From positions 82,237-146,236 of the forward strand of contig NZ_CABFWF030000018.1 of assembly GCF_902153245.2 (NCBI RefSeq): a DNA stretch of 64,000 bases, written 5' to 3'. This DNA comes from Pseudorhizobium endolithicum. Its GTDB lineage: Bacteria > Pseudomonadota > Alphaproteobacteria > Rhizobiales > Rhizobiaceae. Of the stretch, positions 49,721-58,003 are shown one piece after another. Under the pieces are notes generated by a model. It did not search any database and was not told the origin of the DNA. It saw only the letters and a list, made by a program, of their open reading frames with translations. The translations under genes and the position numbers were made by a program. Each line of letters begins with the position of its first letter. Within the stretch, counting starts at the first letter, position 1.

Positions 49721-50749
49721 TCACGAAGATGACAGTGGACCGCATGAATTGCGGATATGAAGTTTGGTTGGAATGATCCACCGCCGCGGCGCCAAAGTGG
49801 GCTGAGCGATGCGATCGAGGAGCAACGCTGCCGCCTTCTGCCCAATTTCGCTCGGTGCAGTCGAGACAGAAGTGAGACGAGGTCGCATCGCTTCGGCATC
49901 CGCCACATCGTCGAAGCCGATCAGCGAGATGTCGCGGCCGATCTTTAGACCGCGATCATAGAACCCGGCGGCCAGCCCATGGGCAACGAGGTCATTGAAG
50001 CAGATCACTGCGGTCGGCGCACTCCCCTGTGCAAAGAGTGCATCGGCTTGTTGAGCGATCTGGTCTAGGTGGTCGGGAACACGAATGACAAGCTCAGGCT
50101 GAAGGCCGAACCGCCTCATCGAATCCCGGAAGCCCTGGACGCGCTCCTGATAGGCCGAGTGAATCGGGCCATGGACCGCAAAACAGATCGTTCGATGCCC
50201 GAGGGAGACGAGATACTCTACAGCCTCCTCTATCCCGGCAACATAATCTGCACCAGCATAGTCCAGTTCGTCTGTGACATGTCTGAGTGCCTGAACCAGT
50301 GGCAACTTCCATCGCTCGACCTGACTTGCGAGTTCCTCAGTCGTGCCGGCAGCCGGACACAGGATGATCCCGTCAACGCCATGCTCGCGCAAACGCTGCA
50401 AGACGGTCGCCTGCCGAGGTGGGCCGTCTCCGCTGTTGGCAATGATCATTACCAATCCGGCCGCATCGACCGAGGCCTCCATTCCACCCAACAGCTCCGC
50501 AAAGAATGGGTTGGTGAGGTTCGGTACGACCACGCCAATGGTATGGCTCCGGTCAGCGCGCAGCCTGGCAGCACCCATATTGTAGACATAGCCGAGTTCA
50601 TGCATCGCGGCTTCGACCCTCAGGCGCGTCTCAGCCCCCACCAACGGGCTCTTTCGCACGACGAGGGACGCGGTCGCGCGCGAAACATTGGCATGTTTGG
50701 CGACGTCGAGCAGCGTTATCTTGTTCTGTTTTTGGCCTTGCCTGGACAT
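49721..50749 (-). CDS. LacI-family transcriptional regulator
   Basis: A 342-residue regulator. The HTH is at residues 11-35 (ITLLDVAKHANVSRATASLV), with the hinge-helix region that follows and the periplasmic-binding-like core starting HTIGVVVPNLTNPFFAELLGG. The DVAxxANVSRAT pattern is standard. It lies directly upstream of the ABC operon and probably represses it, binding the palindrome at 49664. The inducer is likely the transported compound or a product of the dehydrogenase. Confidence 0.92.
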   Translation of the reverse strand: MSRQGQKQNKITLLDVAKHANVSRATASLVVRKSPLVGAETRLRVEAAMHELGYVYNMGAARLRADRSHTIGVVVPNLTNPFFAELLGGMEASVDAAGLVMIIANSGDGPPRQATVLQRLREHGVDGIILCPAAGTTEELASQVERWKLPLVQALRHVTDELDYAGADYVAGIEEAVEYLVSLGHRTICFAVHGPIHSAYQERVQGFRDSMRRFGLQPELVIRVPDHLDQIAQQADALFAQGSAPTAVICFNDLVAHGLAAGFYDRGLKIGRDISLIGFDDVADAEAMRPRLTSVSTAPSEIGQKAAALLLDRIAQPTLAPRRWIIPTKLHIRNSCGPLSSS

Positions 50750-50795
50750 CTCATCGCACCCACAGGGTCGCTATCGTTAATGGGCGACACGTCAG

Positions 50796-50981
50796 TCAGC
50801 AAGAGCAGCAGCCCAGGTCGCGGAGACCAAGCCTCAGCCTAAGACAGAAGTTCTTCGACAGAAGCCCTGACTCTCTGTTTTTCAGTTTGCGCATACGCTC
50901 ACGCAGCGCGTCGGTCACGACGCGGCTCAGACTCTGACCAGTCGCATGCGCGACGATAGGTTTGGAGAGCGCGCTCTGAAT
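50796..50981 (-). pseudogene. remnant of a VapB-type antitoxin
   Basis: In the 333-nt gap between the LacI gene and the cluster that follows, the minus strand carries an open frame of 61 codons with no start. It contains HATGQSLSRVVTDALRERM, the pattern of the short antitoxins (VapB class with a TGxSLxxxVxxALRERL core). After the core it runs into unrelated residues. No VapC-like toxin is next to it. The rest of the gap shows no gene. Confidence 0.4.
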
Positions 50982-51082
50982 TTAGACTTGATTAATCGCC
51001 CTCGCTGGATAGTCTTCAACCAGGCACCAAAATACGTCAGTCCCGAAGAACTTCGGGAGTGATTTATCCGTGGAGGGATCCG

Positions 51083-52288
51083 GTGCCTGCAGTTTTCAGC
51101 CCGTTTATCGCCATCTTCCTAGTGCTGTCGGGCGCCTGTGCCGCCCTGGCGCAGCAGTCGGGTACGCCCCAAGTTCAGGTCAAGCTGGGATATCTTCGGG
51201 CTTACGAGCCCCAACTTGCGCTGTCGGTGCTCGATGTCGCGCCGCGCGATGAAGGGGTGGCCGGTGCAAATGTGGCGATCGCCGACAACAACACGACCGG
51301 GAGTTTCCTGGGGCAGAGCTACACGCTGGACGTGATCGAAGTGAAACTCGACGCGGATGTGAAGGCTGCGACCGAAGAGCTTATCTCGAAGGGGGTGAAC
51401 TACATCTTGGCGGATGTGTCCGCCGAGCAGCTTCTGGCGATCACCGATTTGGCACGTGACAGGGGAGTACTGATCTTCAATGTCGGTGCTACCGATGACC
51501 GGTTGCGTGAGGAGGCATGTCATTCCAACGTCTTCCATACTGCTCCGACGCGCAGCATGCTCGCCGACGGGCTGGCGCAATATCTCGTCTGGAAGCAATG
51601 GCGTCGTTGGGTCCTGATCCACGGCTCCCATGAGCGCGACAAGCTTTTCGCCGATGCGCTTCGTCGTGCAGCAGAACGCTTCGGCGGCGAAATCCTGTTG
51701 GAGAAGGAGTTTACCGACACCGGGACCGCTCGCAGGACAGATTCGGGCGTGGTCCAGATCCAGCGCCAGATGCCTGTCTTCACGCAGGATTTTCCGGAGC
51801 ATGATGTCGTTCTCGTGGCGGACGAGAGTGAGGTGTTCGGCACATATATACCCTATCGGACTTGGACGCCGCGGCCTGTCGCGGGCACTGCGGGCCTTAT
51901 CCCGTCCGCCTGGCACCCCGCCAGCGAACAATGGGGCGGCACGCAGATCCAGAACCGGTTCGCCAAGGCCAATGGCAGGCGCATGCTTTGGAAGGACATG
52001 GCTGCCTGGACGGCCGTGCGGACTGTAGGGGAGGCAGTCACACGAACGCAGACGGCGGACGCCGGCAAGACCGCCGAGTTCCTGCGCAGCCCTGAATTCT
52101 CGATTGCGGCCTTCAAGGGGCAGAAGCTGACCTTCCGTACCTGGAATGGGCAGTTGCGCCAGCCGATCTTCCTTGGCGACGGGCGGTCAGTCGTATCGAC
52201 CTCGCCGCAGGAAGGGTTTCTGCATCAGGTGTCTGAACTGGACACGCTGGGAATCGATCAACCAGAAACGCAATGTGTTCTGGATTGA
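51083..52288 (+). CDS. periplasmic ABC binding protein of the PQQ-alcohol-dehydrogenase locus (LutA-like)
   Basis: A 401-residue exported protein of the branched-chain-amino-acid-type binding fold. It starts at GTG (51083) after GGAGGGA, with a signal peptide ending ALAQQ. Segments such as GYLRAYEPQLALSVLDV, LISKGVNYILADVSAEQLL and VVLVADESEVFGTYIPYRTW match binding proteins consistently encoded beside PQQ-dependent alcohol dehydrogenases, whose M. extorquens counterpart belongs to the lanthanide-uptake lut set. It is the first gene of a six-gene run ending at 56120, with an ABC ATPase and an ABC-2-type permease. The true ligand is unproven. Confidence 0.82.
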   Translation: MPAVFSPFIAIFLVLSGACAALAQQSGTPQVQVKLGYLRAYEPQLALSVLDVAPRDEGVAGANVAIADNNTTGSFLGQSYTLDVIEVKLDADVKAATEELISKGVNYILADVSAEQLLAITDLARDRGVLIFNVGATDDRLREEACHSNVFHTAPTRSMLADGLAQYLVWKQWRRWVLIHGSHERDKLFADALRRAAERFGGEILLEKEFTDTGTARRTDSGVVQIQRQMPVFTQDFPEHDVVLVADESEVFGTYIPYRTWTPRPVAGTAGLIPSAWHPASEQWGGTQIQNRFAKANGRRMLWKDMAAWTAVRTVGEAVTRTQTADAGKTAEFLRSPEFSIAAFKGQKLTFRTWNGQLRQPIFLGDGRSVVSTSPQEGFLHQVSELDTLGIDQPETQCVLD

Positions 52289-52308
52289 GAACGTGGAGGA
52301 GGAATGGA

Positions 52309-53286
52309 ATGCTTGGACAACTGAGTTGCCTGTCGGGAGCGCTGGTTTTGGCGGTCGCCGTCGCGACGCCTGCGTCTGCCTATATGGTCTATGTCTCGAA
52401 CGAAAAGGACAACACCGTCACCGTGGTTGACTCGGACACGATGGAGGTCGTCAAGACGATCGATGTCGGCCAGCGGCCTCGCGGGATCACCATCTCGCAT
52501 GACGGCAAGTTCGTCTATCTTTGCGCCAGCGACGACGACACGATCGAGATCATCGACACGGCCACCCACGAGATTGTCGGATCCCTGCCATCCGGTCCGG
52601 ATCCGGAATTGTTCGTGCTGTCGCCAGATGGAAAGACGCTCTACGTCGCCAACGAGGACGATAATCTTGTCACCGTCATCGATCTGGAAAGCAAAAGTGT
52701 TGTGGCGGAGGTTCCAGTGGGCGTTGAGCCTGAGGGAATGGGGATCAGCCTGGACGGAAAGACCATGGTCAACACCTCCGAAACAACCAACATGGCCCAT
52801 TTCATCGATACGGCCACCAACGAGATCACGCACAATGTACTGGTCGATTCTCGTCCGCGCTTCGCGGAGTTCAAGCCGGACAATTCAGAAGTATGGGTGA
52901 GTTCTGAAATCGGCGGCACCGTCTCGGTGATCGACAACGAGAGCCGCGAGATCAAGCAGAAGATCTCGTTCGAGATCCCGGGCCTTCGTTCCGAGGCAAT
53001 CCAGCCGGTGGGCGTGAGGATCACGGCTGACGGCAAGAAGGCCTATGTGGCGCTCGGCCCGGCCAATCGTGTCGCCGTCGTGAACACGGAGACCTATGAG
53101 GTCGAGAAGTATGTGTTGGTCGGGCAGCGTGTCTGGCAGCTTGCATTCACTCCGGACCAGAAGACGATCATCAGCACCAATGGTGTTTCCAACGACATCA
53201 CCTTCATCGATGTCGAAACGGACGAGCCGGTCCAGTCGGTGACGGTTGGCGCGCTTCCATGGGGAGTGGTGGTTTCGCCGCAGTGA
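52309..53286 (+). CDS. YVTN beta-propeller protein of the PQQ locus (LutD-like)
   Basis: A 325-residue exported protein. The signal peptide ends PASA (about residue 24). The rest is a seven-bladed-type propeller of about 42-residue repeats, each with a VxVVD...VxxTIxVGxxPxG pattern, for example YVSNEKDNTVTVVDSDTMEV and YVANEDDNLVTVIDLESKSV. Several blade loops are acidic (NEDDN, ASDDDT). GGAGGAGG precedes the ATG. A periplasmic lanthanide-binding role has been reported for a comparable lut propeller; here that is inference from gene context. Confidence 0.85.
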   Translation: MLGQLSCLSGALVLAVAVATPASAYMVYVSNEKDNTVTVVDSDTMEVVKTIDVGQRPRGITISHDGKFVYLCASDDDTIEIIDTATHEIVGSLPSGPDPELFVLSPDGKTLYVANEDDNLVTVIDLESKSVVAEVPVGVEPEGMGISLDGKTMVNTSETTNMAHFIDTATNEITHNVLVDSRPRFAEFKPDNSEVWVSSEIGGTVSVIDNESREIKQKISFEIPGLRSEAIQPVGVRITADGKKAYVALGPANRVAVVNTETYEVEKYVLVGQRVWQLAFTPDQKTIISTNGVSNDITFIDVETDEPVQSVTVGALPWGVVVSPQ

Positions 53287-53316
53287 AATCCAACGTTTTT
53301 CAAGAGGAGGACTGAA

Positions 53317-53805
53317 ATGGAATATTATCGGCAATTGTTTCTCGCGGCCATCATGGGGCTCGCCATCGCAGCAACACCAGCATTCTCGCAAGATGCCGAC
53401 GATGATGACGACGATGATGGGGCAGCTCCGGCTGCTGCGGCGACGGAGCAGGTAACGCGGGCAAGCAAGGACGTGCCCGAACTGGTGCTTGGGTCAGCGG
53501 AAGACAGCTTTACCGTCAATCAGAAGGACTTCGAACTGATCGCCGGTCAAGGCTATCGCTGGAAGATTACCTCCGCGGCAGGGCTGGAGTACAAGTTCCA
53601 TACGGATCTGTTCCGCAATGTCTGGATGAACCAGATCGTCATCAACGATCTGGAGGTCCACATGAACGGGGCACCTGCCTGGCTGGAGTTCGATGCGGAG
53701 GGAACGATGCAGGTCCAGTTCACGACGATCCGTCCCGGAACCTACACCTGGTCAGTGCCGGATCTCGTGGACAGGGGCATGCAGGGCACGATCACCATCA
53801 AGTAA
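53317..53805 (+). CDS. secreted cupredoxin-like protein with an eight-Asp stretch
   Basis: A 162-residue protein with a signal peptide (residues 1-24, ending AFS). The mature N-terminus begins Gln-Asp-Ala and then has seven Asp in a row (Asp28-Asp34), followed by Gly and a short Ala linker. The folded part, from about residue 50, has a cupredoxin-like beta pattern (GYRWKITSAAGLEYKFHTDL, TIRPGTYTWSVPD, GMQGTITIK) but lacks the Cys and His set needed for copper. An acidic run next to a lanthanide-dependent enzyme locus suggests a metal-handling role. It lies 30 nt after the propeller gene. Confidence 0.75.
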   Translation: MEYYRQLFLAAIMGLAIAATPAFSQDADDDDDDDGAAPAAAATEQVTRASKDVPELVLGSAEDSFTVNQKDFELIAGQGYRWKITSAAGLEYKFHTDLFRNVWMNQIVINDLEVHMNGAPAWLEFDAEGTMQVQFTTIRPGTYTWSVPDLVDRGMQGTITIK

Positions 53806-53833
53806 CCCAGGAACGGCTGAGAAAGGCGGGATC

Positions 53834-54619
53834 ATGCAGCATGTGAAGGCGGATGAAGGCATGATCCCGCCCGCCGCTCTGGACGTCTCTCGAGTGAGTC
53901 ATGCCTATGGTCCCAAACAGGTGCTTTCGGATGTGTCTTTCATGGTCCCACAAGGCCGGTTTTCGGTCTTGCTGGGTCTCAACGGTGCCGGAAAGACAAC
54001 ATTGTTTTCCTTGATCTGCCATCTCTACGATAGCAGGCATGGCGCAATCCGTATCTTTGGGCATGACGTCGTGCGGCAATCGGGTCACGCGCTTCGCCGG
54101 CTCGGGATCGTGTTCCAGGCTCGTACGCTCGACCTTGACCTCAGTGTTTACCACAACCTCGCGTATCACGCGTCATTGCACGGGATCGGGCGGGGCGAGG
54201 CGAGGCAGCGGATCGGCTTACTGCTGCAGCAGGTCGGGATGGAGGATCGCTTGCACGCCAAGGTCCGGGCGCTGTCGGGCGGGCAGATGCGCCGCGTCGA
54301 GATCGTCCGCGCCCTGCTGCATCGCCCACCGCTGCTCCTGCTGGACGAGGCCACAGTCGGTCTCGATATCCGGTCCCGCGCCGATATCCTGGCGACCATA
54401 CGACGCCTGGTGGCAGAGGAGCGGATCAGCGTCTTATGGGCGACCCACCTGATCGACGAGGTAGATGTCAGTGACCGGGTTGTCCTGCTTCACAAGGGGC
54501 GGGTACTTGCAGACGGTCGCGTCTCCGACGTGGTCTCGGCCAGCGGCACGGAGGATATCGGCCAAGCCTTCGGAGTGCTGACCCAATCTGGTGCACAGGC
54601 GGAGGAGGTGCTGCGATGA
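53834..54619 (+). CDS. ABC transporter ATPase of the PQQ locus (LutE-like)
   Basis: A 261-residue ATPase. Walker A is GLNGAGKTTLFSL, the signature is LSGGQMRRVEIVRAL, Walker B is LLLLDEATVGLDI with a Glu-for-Pro/Thr change (DEATVG), and the switch is WATHLIDEVD. The class is closest to ABC-2-type exporters and to the ATPases of PQQ alcohol-oxidation clusters. It overlaps the permease gene by 4 nt, giving a coupled pair. Confidence 0.9.
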   Translation: MQHVKADEGMIPPAALDVSRVSHAYGPKQVLSDVSFMVPQGRFSVLLGLNGAGKTTLFSLICHLYDSRHGAIRIFGHDVVRQSGHALRRLGIVFQARTLDLDLSVYHNLAYHASLHGIGRGEARQRIGLLLQQVGMEDRLHAKVRALSGGQMRRVEIVRALLHRPPLLLLDEATVGLDIRSRADILATIRRLVAEERISVLWATHLIDEVDVSDRVVLLHKGRVLADGRVSDVVSASGTEDIGQAFGVLTQSGAQAEEVLR

Positions 54620-55488
54620 CGTCGCCTGTCCAAGCCGGGATCCTCTCCGCTGACCGCGGCCACGAACGGCGCTTCGGGGTGCGCCACCACCTCATGTGCT
54701 TCCGCGGGATCGTCTTCCGCGAGGGCTTGCGCTTCCTCAACCAGCGCGAACGCTTCATATCCTCGCTGGTCCGCCCGTTATTGTGGTTGTTCGTCTTTGC
54801 GGCAGGCTTCCGGCAGGTCCTCGGCGTCTCGATAATCCCTCCCTACAAGACCTATGTCCTCTACGAGGTCTACATCACGCCCGGCTTGTGCGGCATGATC
54901 CTGCTGTTCAGCGGCATGCAGTCCTCGCTCTCCATGGTCTACGACCGTGAGATGGGCAATATGAGGACCCTGCTCGTCAGCCCTTTCCCGCGCTGGTTCC
55001 TGCTCGTGTCAAAGTTGCTGGCAGGTGTCACGGTTTCCATCCTGCAGGTCTATGTTTTCCTCGCTATCGCGTGGTTCTGGGGCGTGAAGCCGCCGGTCAT
55101 GGGCTACCTGTTCGTCCTGCCGGCGCTTTTTCTTGCGGGAGTGATGCTGTGCGCGCTCGGCATGCTGCTTTCATCGATGATCAAGCAGTTGGAGAACTTC
55201 GCAGGCGTCATGAACTTCGTGATCTTTCCGATGTATTTCGCCTCGTCCGCCTTGTATCCTCTCTGGCGCATCCAGGAAGCCAGCCCGCTTCTTCACAAGA
55301 TCTGCCTCGCCAATCCGTTCACATACGCGGTGGAACTGGTCCGTTTCGCGCTCTACGGGCAGATCGACTGGTATTCCCTGTGGATCGTGGTGGGGTGCAT
55401 CCTGCTCTTCCTGGGCGGCGCCATCTATGCCTATGACCCATCGAAAGGCCTGCTCAGCCGCAAGCAAGACGGAGGAGGAAACACATGA
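54616..55488 (+). CDS. ABC-2-type permease of the PQQ locus (LutF-like)
   Basis: A 290-residue membrane protein with about six hydrophobic helices. The N-terminal cytoplasmic part contains FREGLRFLNQRERFISSLVRPL, and a periplasm-facing NLSFITYVTPGL-like region reads YKTYVLYEVYITPGLCGMILL, the ABC-2 signature. The combination of an ABC-2 fold, normally an exporter, with an adjacent binding protein is unusual and characteristic of this locus type. It overlaps the next gene by 4 nt. Confidence 0.87.
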   Translation: MTSPVQAGILSADRGHERRFGVRHHLMCFRGIVFREGLRFLNQRERFISSLVRPLLWLFVFAAGFRQVLGVSIIPPYKTYVLYEVYITPGLCGMILLFSGMQSSLSMVYDREMGNMRTLLVSPFPRWFLLVSKLLAGVTVSILQVYVFLAIAWFWGVKPPVMGYLFVLPALFLAGVMLCALGMLLSSMIKQLENFAGVMNFVIFPMYFASSALYPLWRIQEASPLLHKICLANPFTYAVELVRFALYGQIDWYSLWIVVGCILLFLGGAIYAYDPSKGLLSRKQDGGGNT

Positions 55489-56120
55489 GACTTTCGACGC
55501 ACGTGAAGGCATGCCTCAGTGCGCTTGGGCTGCAAGGTGCCCTCTTCAGTCCGGTTCCGGCAGCTCAGGGAGATGATCCCGAGTGGCCCTGCATCCAGCG
55601 CAAGGTGCCAGAGCTTTCACTGGCCCAGATATGGACCGGACCGGAGTTGCCGCCAGGCGCCAGCGATTGGGCAGATAATGCCGAAATCGTCGCTCTCGTC
55701 GCAGAGGTCGCCGCCAGGCGTGTGCCGATGGCGGAGGCCGAGCAGAAGATTCGGGACTTTGCCGCCAAACTGACGCCCGACGAACGGAAGGCGAAACTTC
55801 CGAAGCTTGTGAAAGGCCTTTTCGAACAAATGAACCGCGAGCGCTCGCAGGTCATCAGCGGCATCGGCCGGTATGCCCACAAACAGAGGGATCTGGCAGA
55901 CGCACTACGCAAGGAGGCTTCGGCTGTCGATGCGTTACGGGCGAAGGCCGACGCCGATCCCAATGAGGTTGCTGTTCGGAACGACCGGCTCGTCTTCCAG
56001 ACGAGGATCTTCCAGGAGCGGGTACAGTCTCTCACTTTCGTCTGCGAGGTGCCGACCTTGATCGAGCAGCGCTTGTATGCGCTCGCCAAGACGATCTCGC
56101 AGACGCTGGAGAGCCGTTAG
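55485..56120 (+). CDS. exported helical protein of the PQQ locus
   Basis: A 211-residue protein with a signal peptide (residues 1-28) and a mature part that is mainly alpha-helical and charged. Blocks such as AEIVALVAEVAARRVPMAEAE, ALRKEASAVDALRAKADADP and FQTRIFQERVQSLTFVCEVP suggest coiled coils. Three Cys residues are present (one near the N-terminus of the mature protein, WPCIQRK, and one at FVCEVP). It ends the six-gene run, 2 nt before the convergent cytochrome gene. No known family is recognised. Confidence 0.7.
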   Translation: MRLSTHVKACLSALGLQGALFSPVPAAQGDDPEWPCIQRKVPELSLAQIWTGPELPPGASDWADNAEIVALVAEVAARRVPMAEAEQKIRDFAAKLTPDERKAKLPKLVKGLFEQMNRERSQVISGIGRYAHKQRDLADALRKEASAVDALRAKADADPNEVAVRNDRLVFQTRIFQERVQSLTFVCEVPTLIEQRLYALAKTISQTLESR

Positions 56121-56122
56121 GC

Positions 56123-56500
56123 TTAAGGGAACTGCTTGAGGTAGGCGATCACGTTCGCGAGGTCCTCGTCCTTCTTCAGCCCGACGAACGCCATCTTGTT
56201 ACCCTTGATATAAGCCTTCGGGTCTCGAAGATATTCCGTGAGGGTTTCGTCGTTCCAGACAATACCTTTCTCGCCGGCCTCGACCATGGCCTTCGAGTAC
56301 TTGAACCCTTCATGAGTACCTGCAGTGCGACCGACCACGCCCTTGAGTGACGGGCCGATCTTGTTCGTGTCGCTCTCGACGACGTGGCACGCCTTGCACT
56401 TCGTGAATACTTTCTCGCCGGCTGCAGCGTCTTGCGCCAGACACTGCCCCGCCGTTGCGATCATGAGGCCTGCCGCCCCCAGCATTACCGTAAGCTGCAT
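56123..56500 (-). CDS. class I c-type cytochrome (c550-like)
   Basis: A 125-residue periplasmic cytochrome. The signal peptide ends AQD (about residue 23). Heme attachment is at Cys35-Lys-Ala-Cys38-His39 (CKACH), and the distal Met ligand is Met103 (KGNKMAFVGL). The C-terminal LANVIAYLKQF is typical of cytochrome c2/c550. It is on the opposite strand to its neighbours. It may be the second electron carrier after XoxG. Confidence 0.92.
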   Translation of the reverse strand: MQLTVMLGAAGLMIATAGQCLAQDAAAGEKVFTKCKACHVVESDTNKIGPSLKGVVGRTAGTHEGFKYSKAMVEAGEKGIVWNDETLTEYLRDPKAYIKGNKMAFVGLKKDEDLANVIAYLKQFP

Positions 56501-56771
56501 TCCACCCCTCCCAAAAGGACCAGTCCGTCGTGTAGCCGTTCGCTCCCACGCCGGCACTCTACACGCGGAGAAGTTAGATCTTCACCCCGGCGAGTCAACA
56601 CCGCATCGTCGGATGTTATCACCGCGACGCGGTCGGTTGACGTATGTTCGCGTGGGGCATATTCTCTTGGTAGCTTTTCATCGGGCACCTTGAAGAGCCA
56701 TTGTCGGCGCCTGCTTTCAACGCATGGGTGCGACGTTAGACTTTGCGCGATCACGCAAGAAAGGTGCTTCT

Positions 56772-56981
56772 TTGAACCTCGTCGATCTTGTCTTGACCGT
56801 TTGCCTGTTCGCCAGCCCAACCAGCTGCCGCGACGAACATCTCTATTTCGAAAGCGAAGGCTCGCTCATGCAGTGCATGGTTTCAGCACCTAGTCGCATC
56901 GCGCGATGGTCGGCAGGCCGACCGGCATTGAAGGTCATGCGCTGGAAATGCGTTTATCCTGATGGGAGCCTCGATATCTGA
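56772..56981 (+). CDS. small conserved protein of PQQ loci
   Basis: A 69-residue frame from TTG (56772) after AAGAAAGG; a longer 85-residue version would start at ATG 56724. The protein reads LNLVDLVLTVCLFASPTSCRD, then LYFESEGSLMQCM and MRWKCVYPDG, with four Cys. This pattern is one I associate with short proteins near alcohol-oxidation loci in Rhizobiales. A hydrophobic N-terminal segment suggests membrane or periplasmic location. Function unknown. It lies in the 510-nt gap between the cytochrome and ABC importer genes, which otherwise shows only promoter-sized sequence. Confidence 0.6.
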   Translation: MNLVDLVLTVCLFASPTSCRDEHLYFESEGSLMQCMVSAPSRIARWSAGRPALKVMRWKCVYPDGSLDI

Positions 56982-57010
56982 CGGGGCAGACTGCTTTAGG
57001 GGGGAGTGGC

Positions 57011-58003
57011 ATGGGAATATCAAGACGCGAATTCGGGAGCTTGGGGCTTGGTTTGCTGGCGACCAGCGTGGGCTTTCCTGCCATCGGGGCGTCCGACCTG
57101 CCGAGGATCAAGGTCGGCGTCCTCAAGTTCGGCACCGTCAGTTGGGAACTCGATACCATCAAGCATCATGGTCTGGACAAGAAGAACGGCGTCGATGTCG
57201 AAGTCCTGGACTTCGCCGGAGAGGACGCAACCAACGTCGCCATGCTGGCCGGCGATCTCGATGTCATAGTCTCGGACTGGCTCTGGGTATCGCGCCAGCG
57301 GTCGGAGGGCGAGGCGCTGACACTGGCGCCCTACTCCACGGCAGTTGGCGCGGTAATGGTCAGGAATGACGCCGAGCTGCACCTACTTCCGGACCTCGTC
57401 GGCAAGAAGATCGGCGTCGCTGGCGGGCCACTGGACAAGAGCTGGTTGCTGATCCAGGGGCTTGCGCAGCAGGATCACAGGCTGGACCTGTCGAAGGAAG
57501 CGGAGATCGTCTACGGCGCGCCGCCACTGCTGGCGGAGAAGGCGCTTTCGGGGGAACTGGATGCAGTCCTGAACTTCTGGCATTTCTGTGCTCGCCTGGA
57601 AGCGGAAGGCTTCCGGCGACTGATCGGTGCCGACGATGCCGCACGCGGCTTGGGAGCATCTGGCCCGGTATCGGCGCTGGGATATGTGTTTCGCGAGAAA
57701 TGGGCTGGCGAGAACCAGGAAATGGCTCTGAGCTTCGTCCAAGCAAGTGCGGATGCAAAGGCGTTGCTTGCGACTTCCGATCCGGAATGGCAGCGGCTTG
57801 CGCCCTTGGTCCGTGCCGAGGAACGTGCGCTTGAGGTGCTACGCGATCGCTACCGCGAAGGTATTCCGCAGCGTCCTGTTGCCGAAGAGGAGCAAGATGC
57901 GGCCAAGCTCTACGAAGTCCTCGCCACCCTGGGCGGCGAAAAGCTCGTCGGAAAGGCCCGGCAGATGGCGCCCGGCACCTATTGGGCCGCATTGAAGGCA
58001 TGA
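57011..58003 (+). CDS. NitT/TauT-type ABC substrate-binding protein
   Basis: A 330-residue exported protein. The Tat-type signal SRREFGSLGLGLLATSVGFP is at the N-terminus. The mature part follows the SsuA/NrtA-like two-lobe fold: KVGVLKFGTVSWELDTIKHHGLDK and AMLAGDLDVIVSDWLWVSRQR. It overlaps the permease gene by 4 nt. The importer is encoded inside the methanol-oxidation locus, so the ligand may be a cofactor precursor, metallophore or C1-related solute, which the sequence cannot decide. Confidence 0.9.
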   Translation: MGISRREFGSLGLGLLATSVGFPAIGASDLPRIKVGVLKFGTVSWELDTIKHHGLDKKNGVDVEVLDFAGEDATNVAMLAGDLDVIVSDWLWVSRQRSEGEALTLAPYSTAVGAVMVRNDAELHLLPDLVGKKIGVAGGPLDKSWLLIQGLAQQDHRLDLSKEAEIVYGAPPLLAEKALSGELDAVLNFWHFCARLEAEGFRRLIGADDAARGLGASGPVSALGYVFREKWAGENQEMALSFVQASADAKALLATSDPEWQRLAPLVRAEERALEVLRDRYREGIPQRPVAEEEQDAAKLYEVLATLGGEKLVGKARQMAPGTYWAALKA

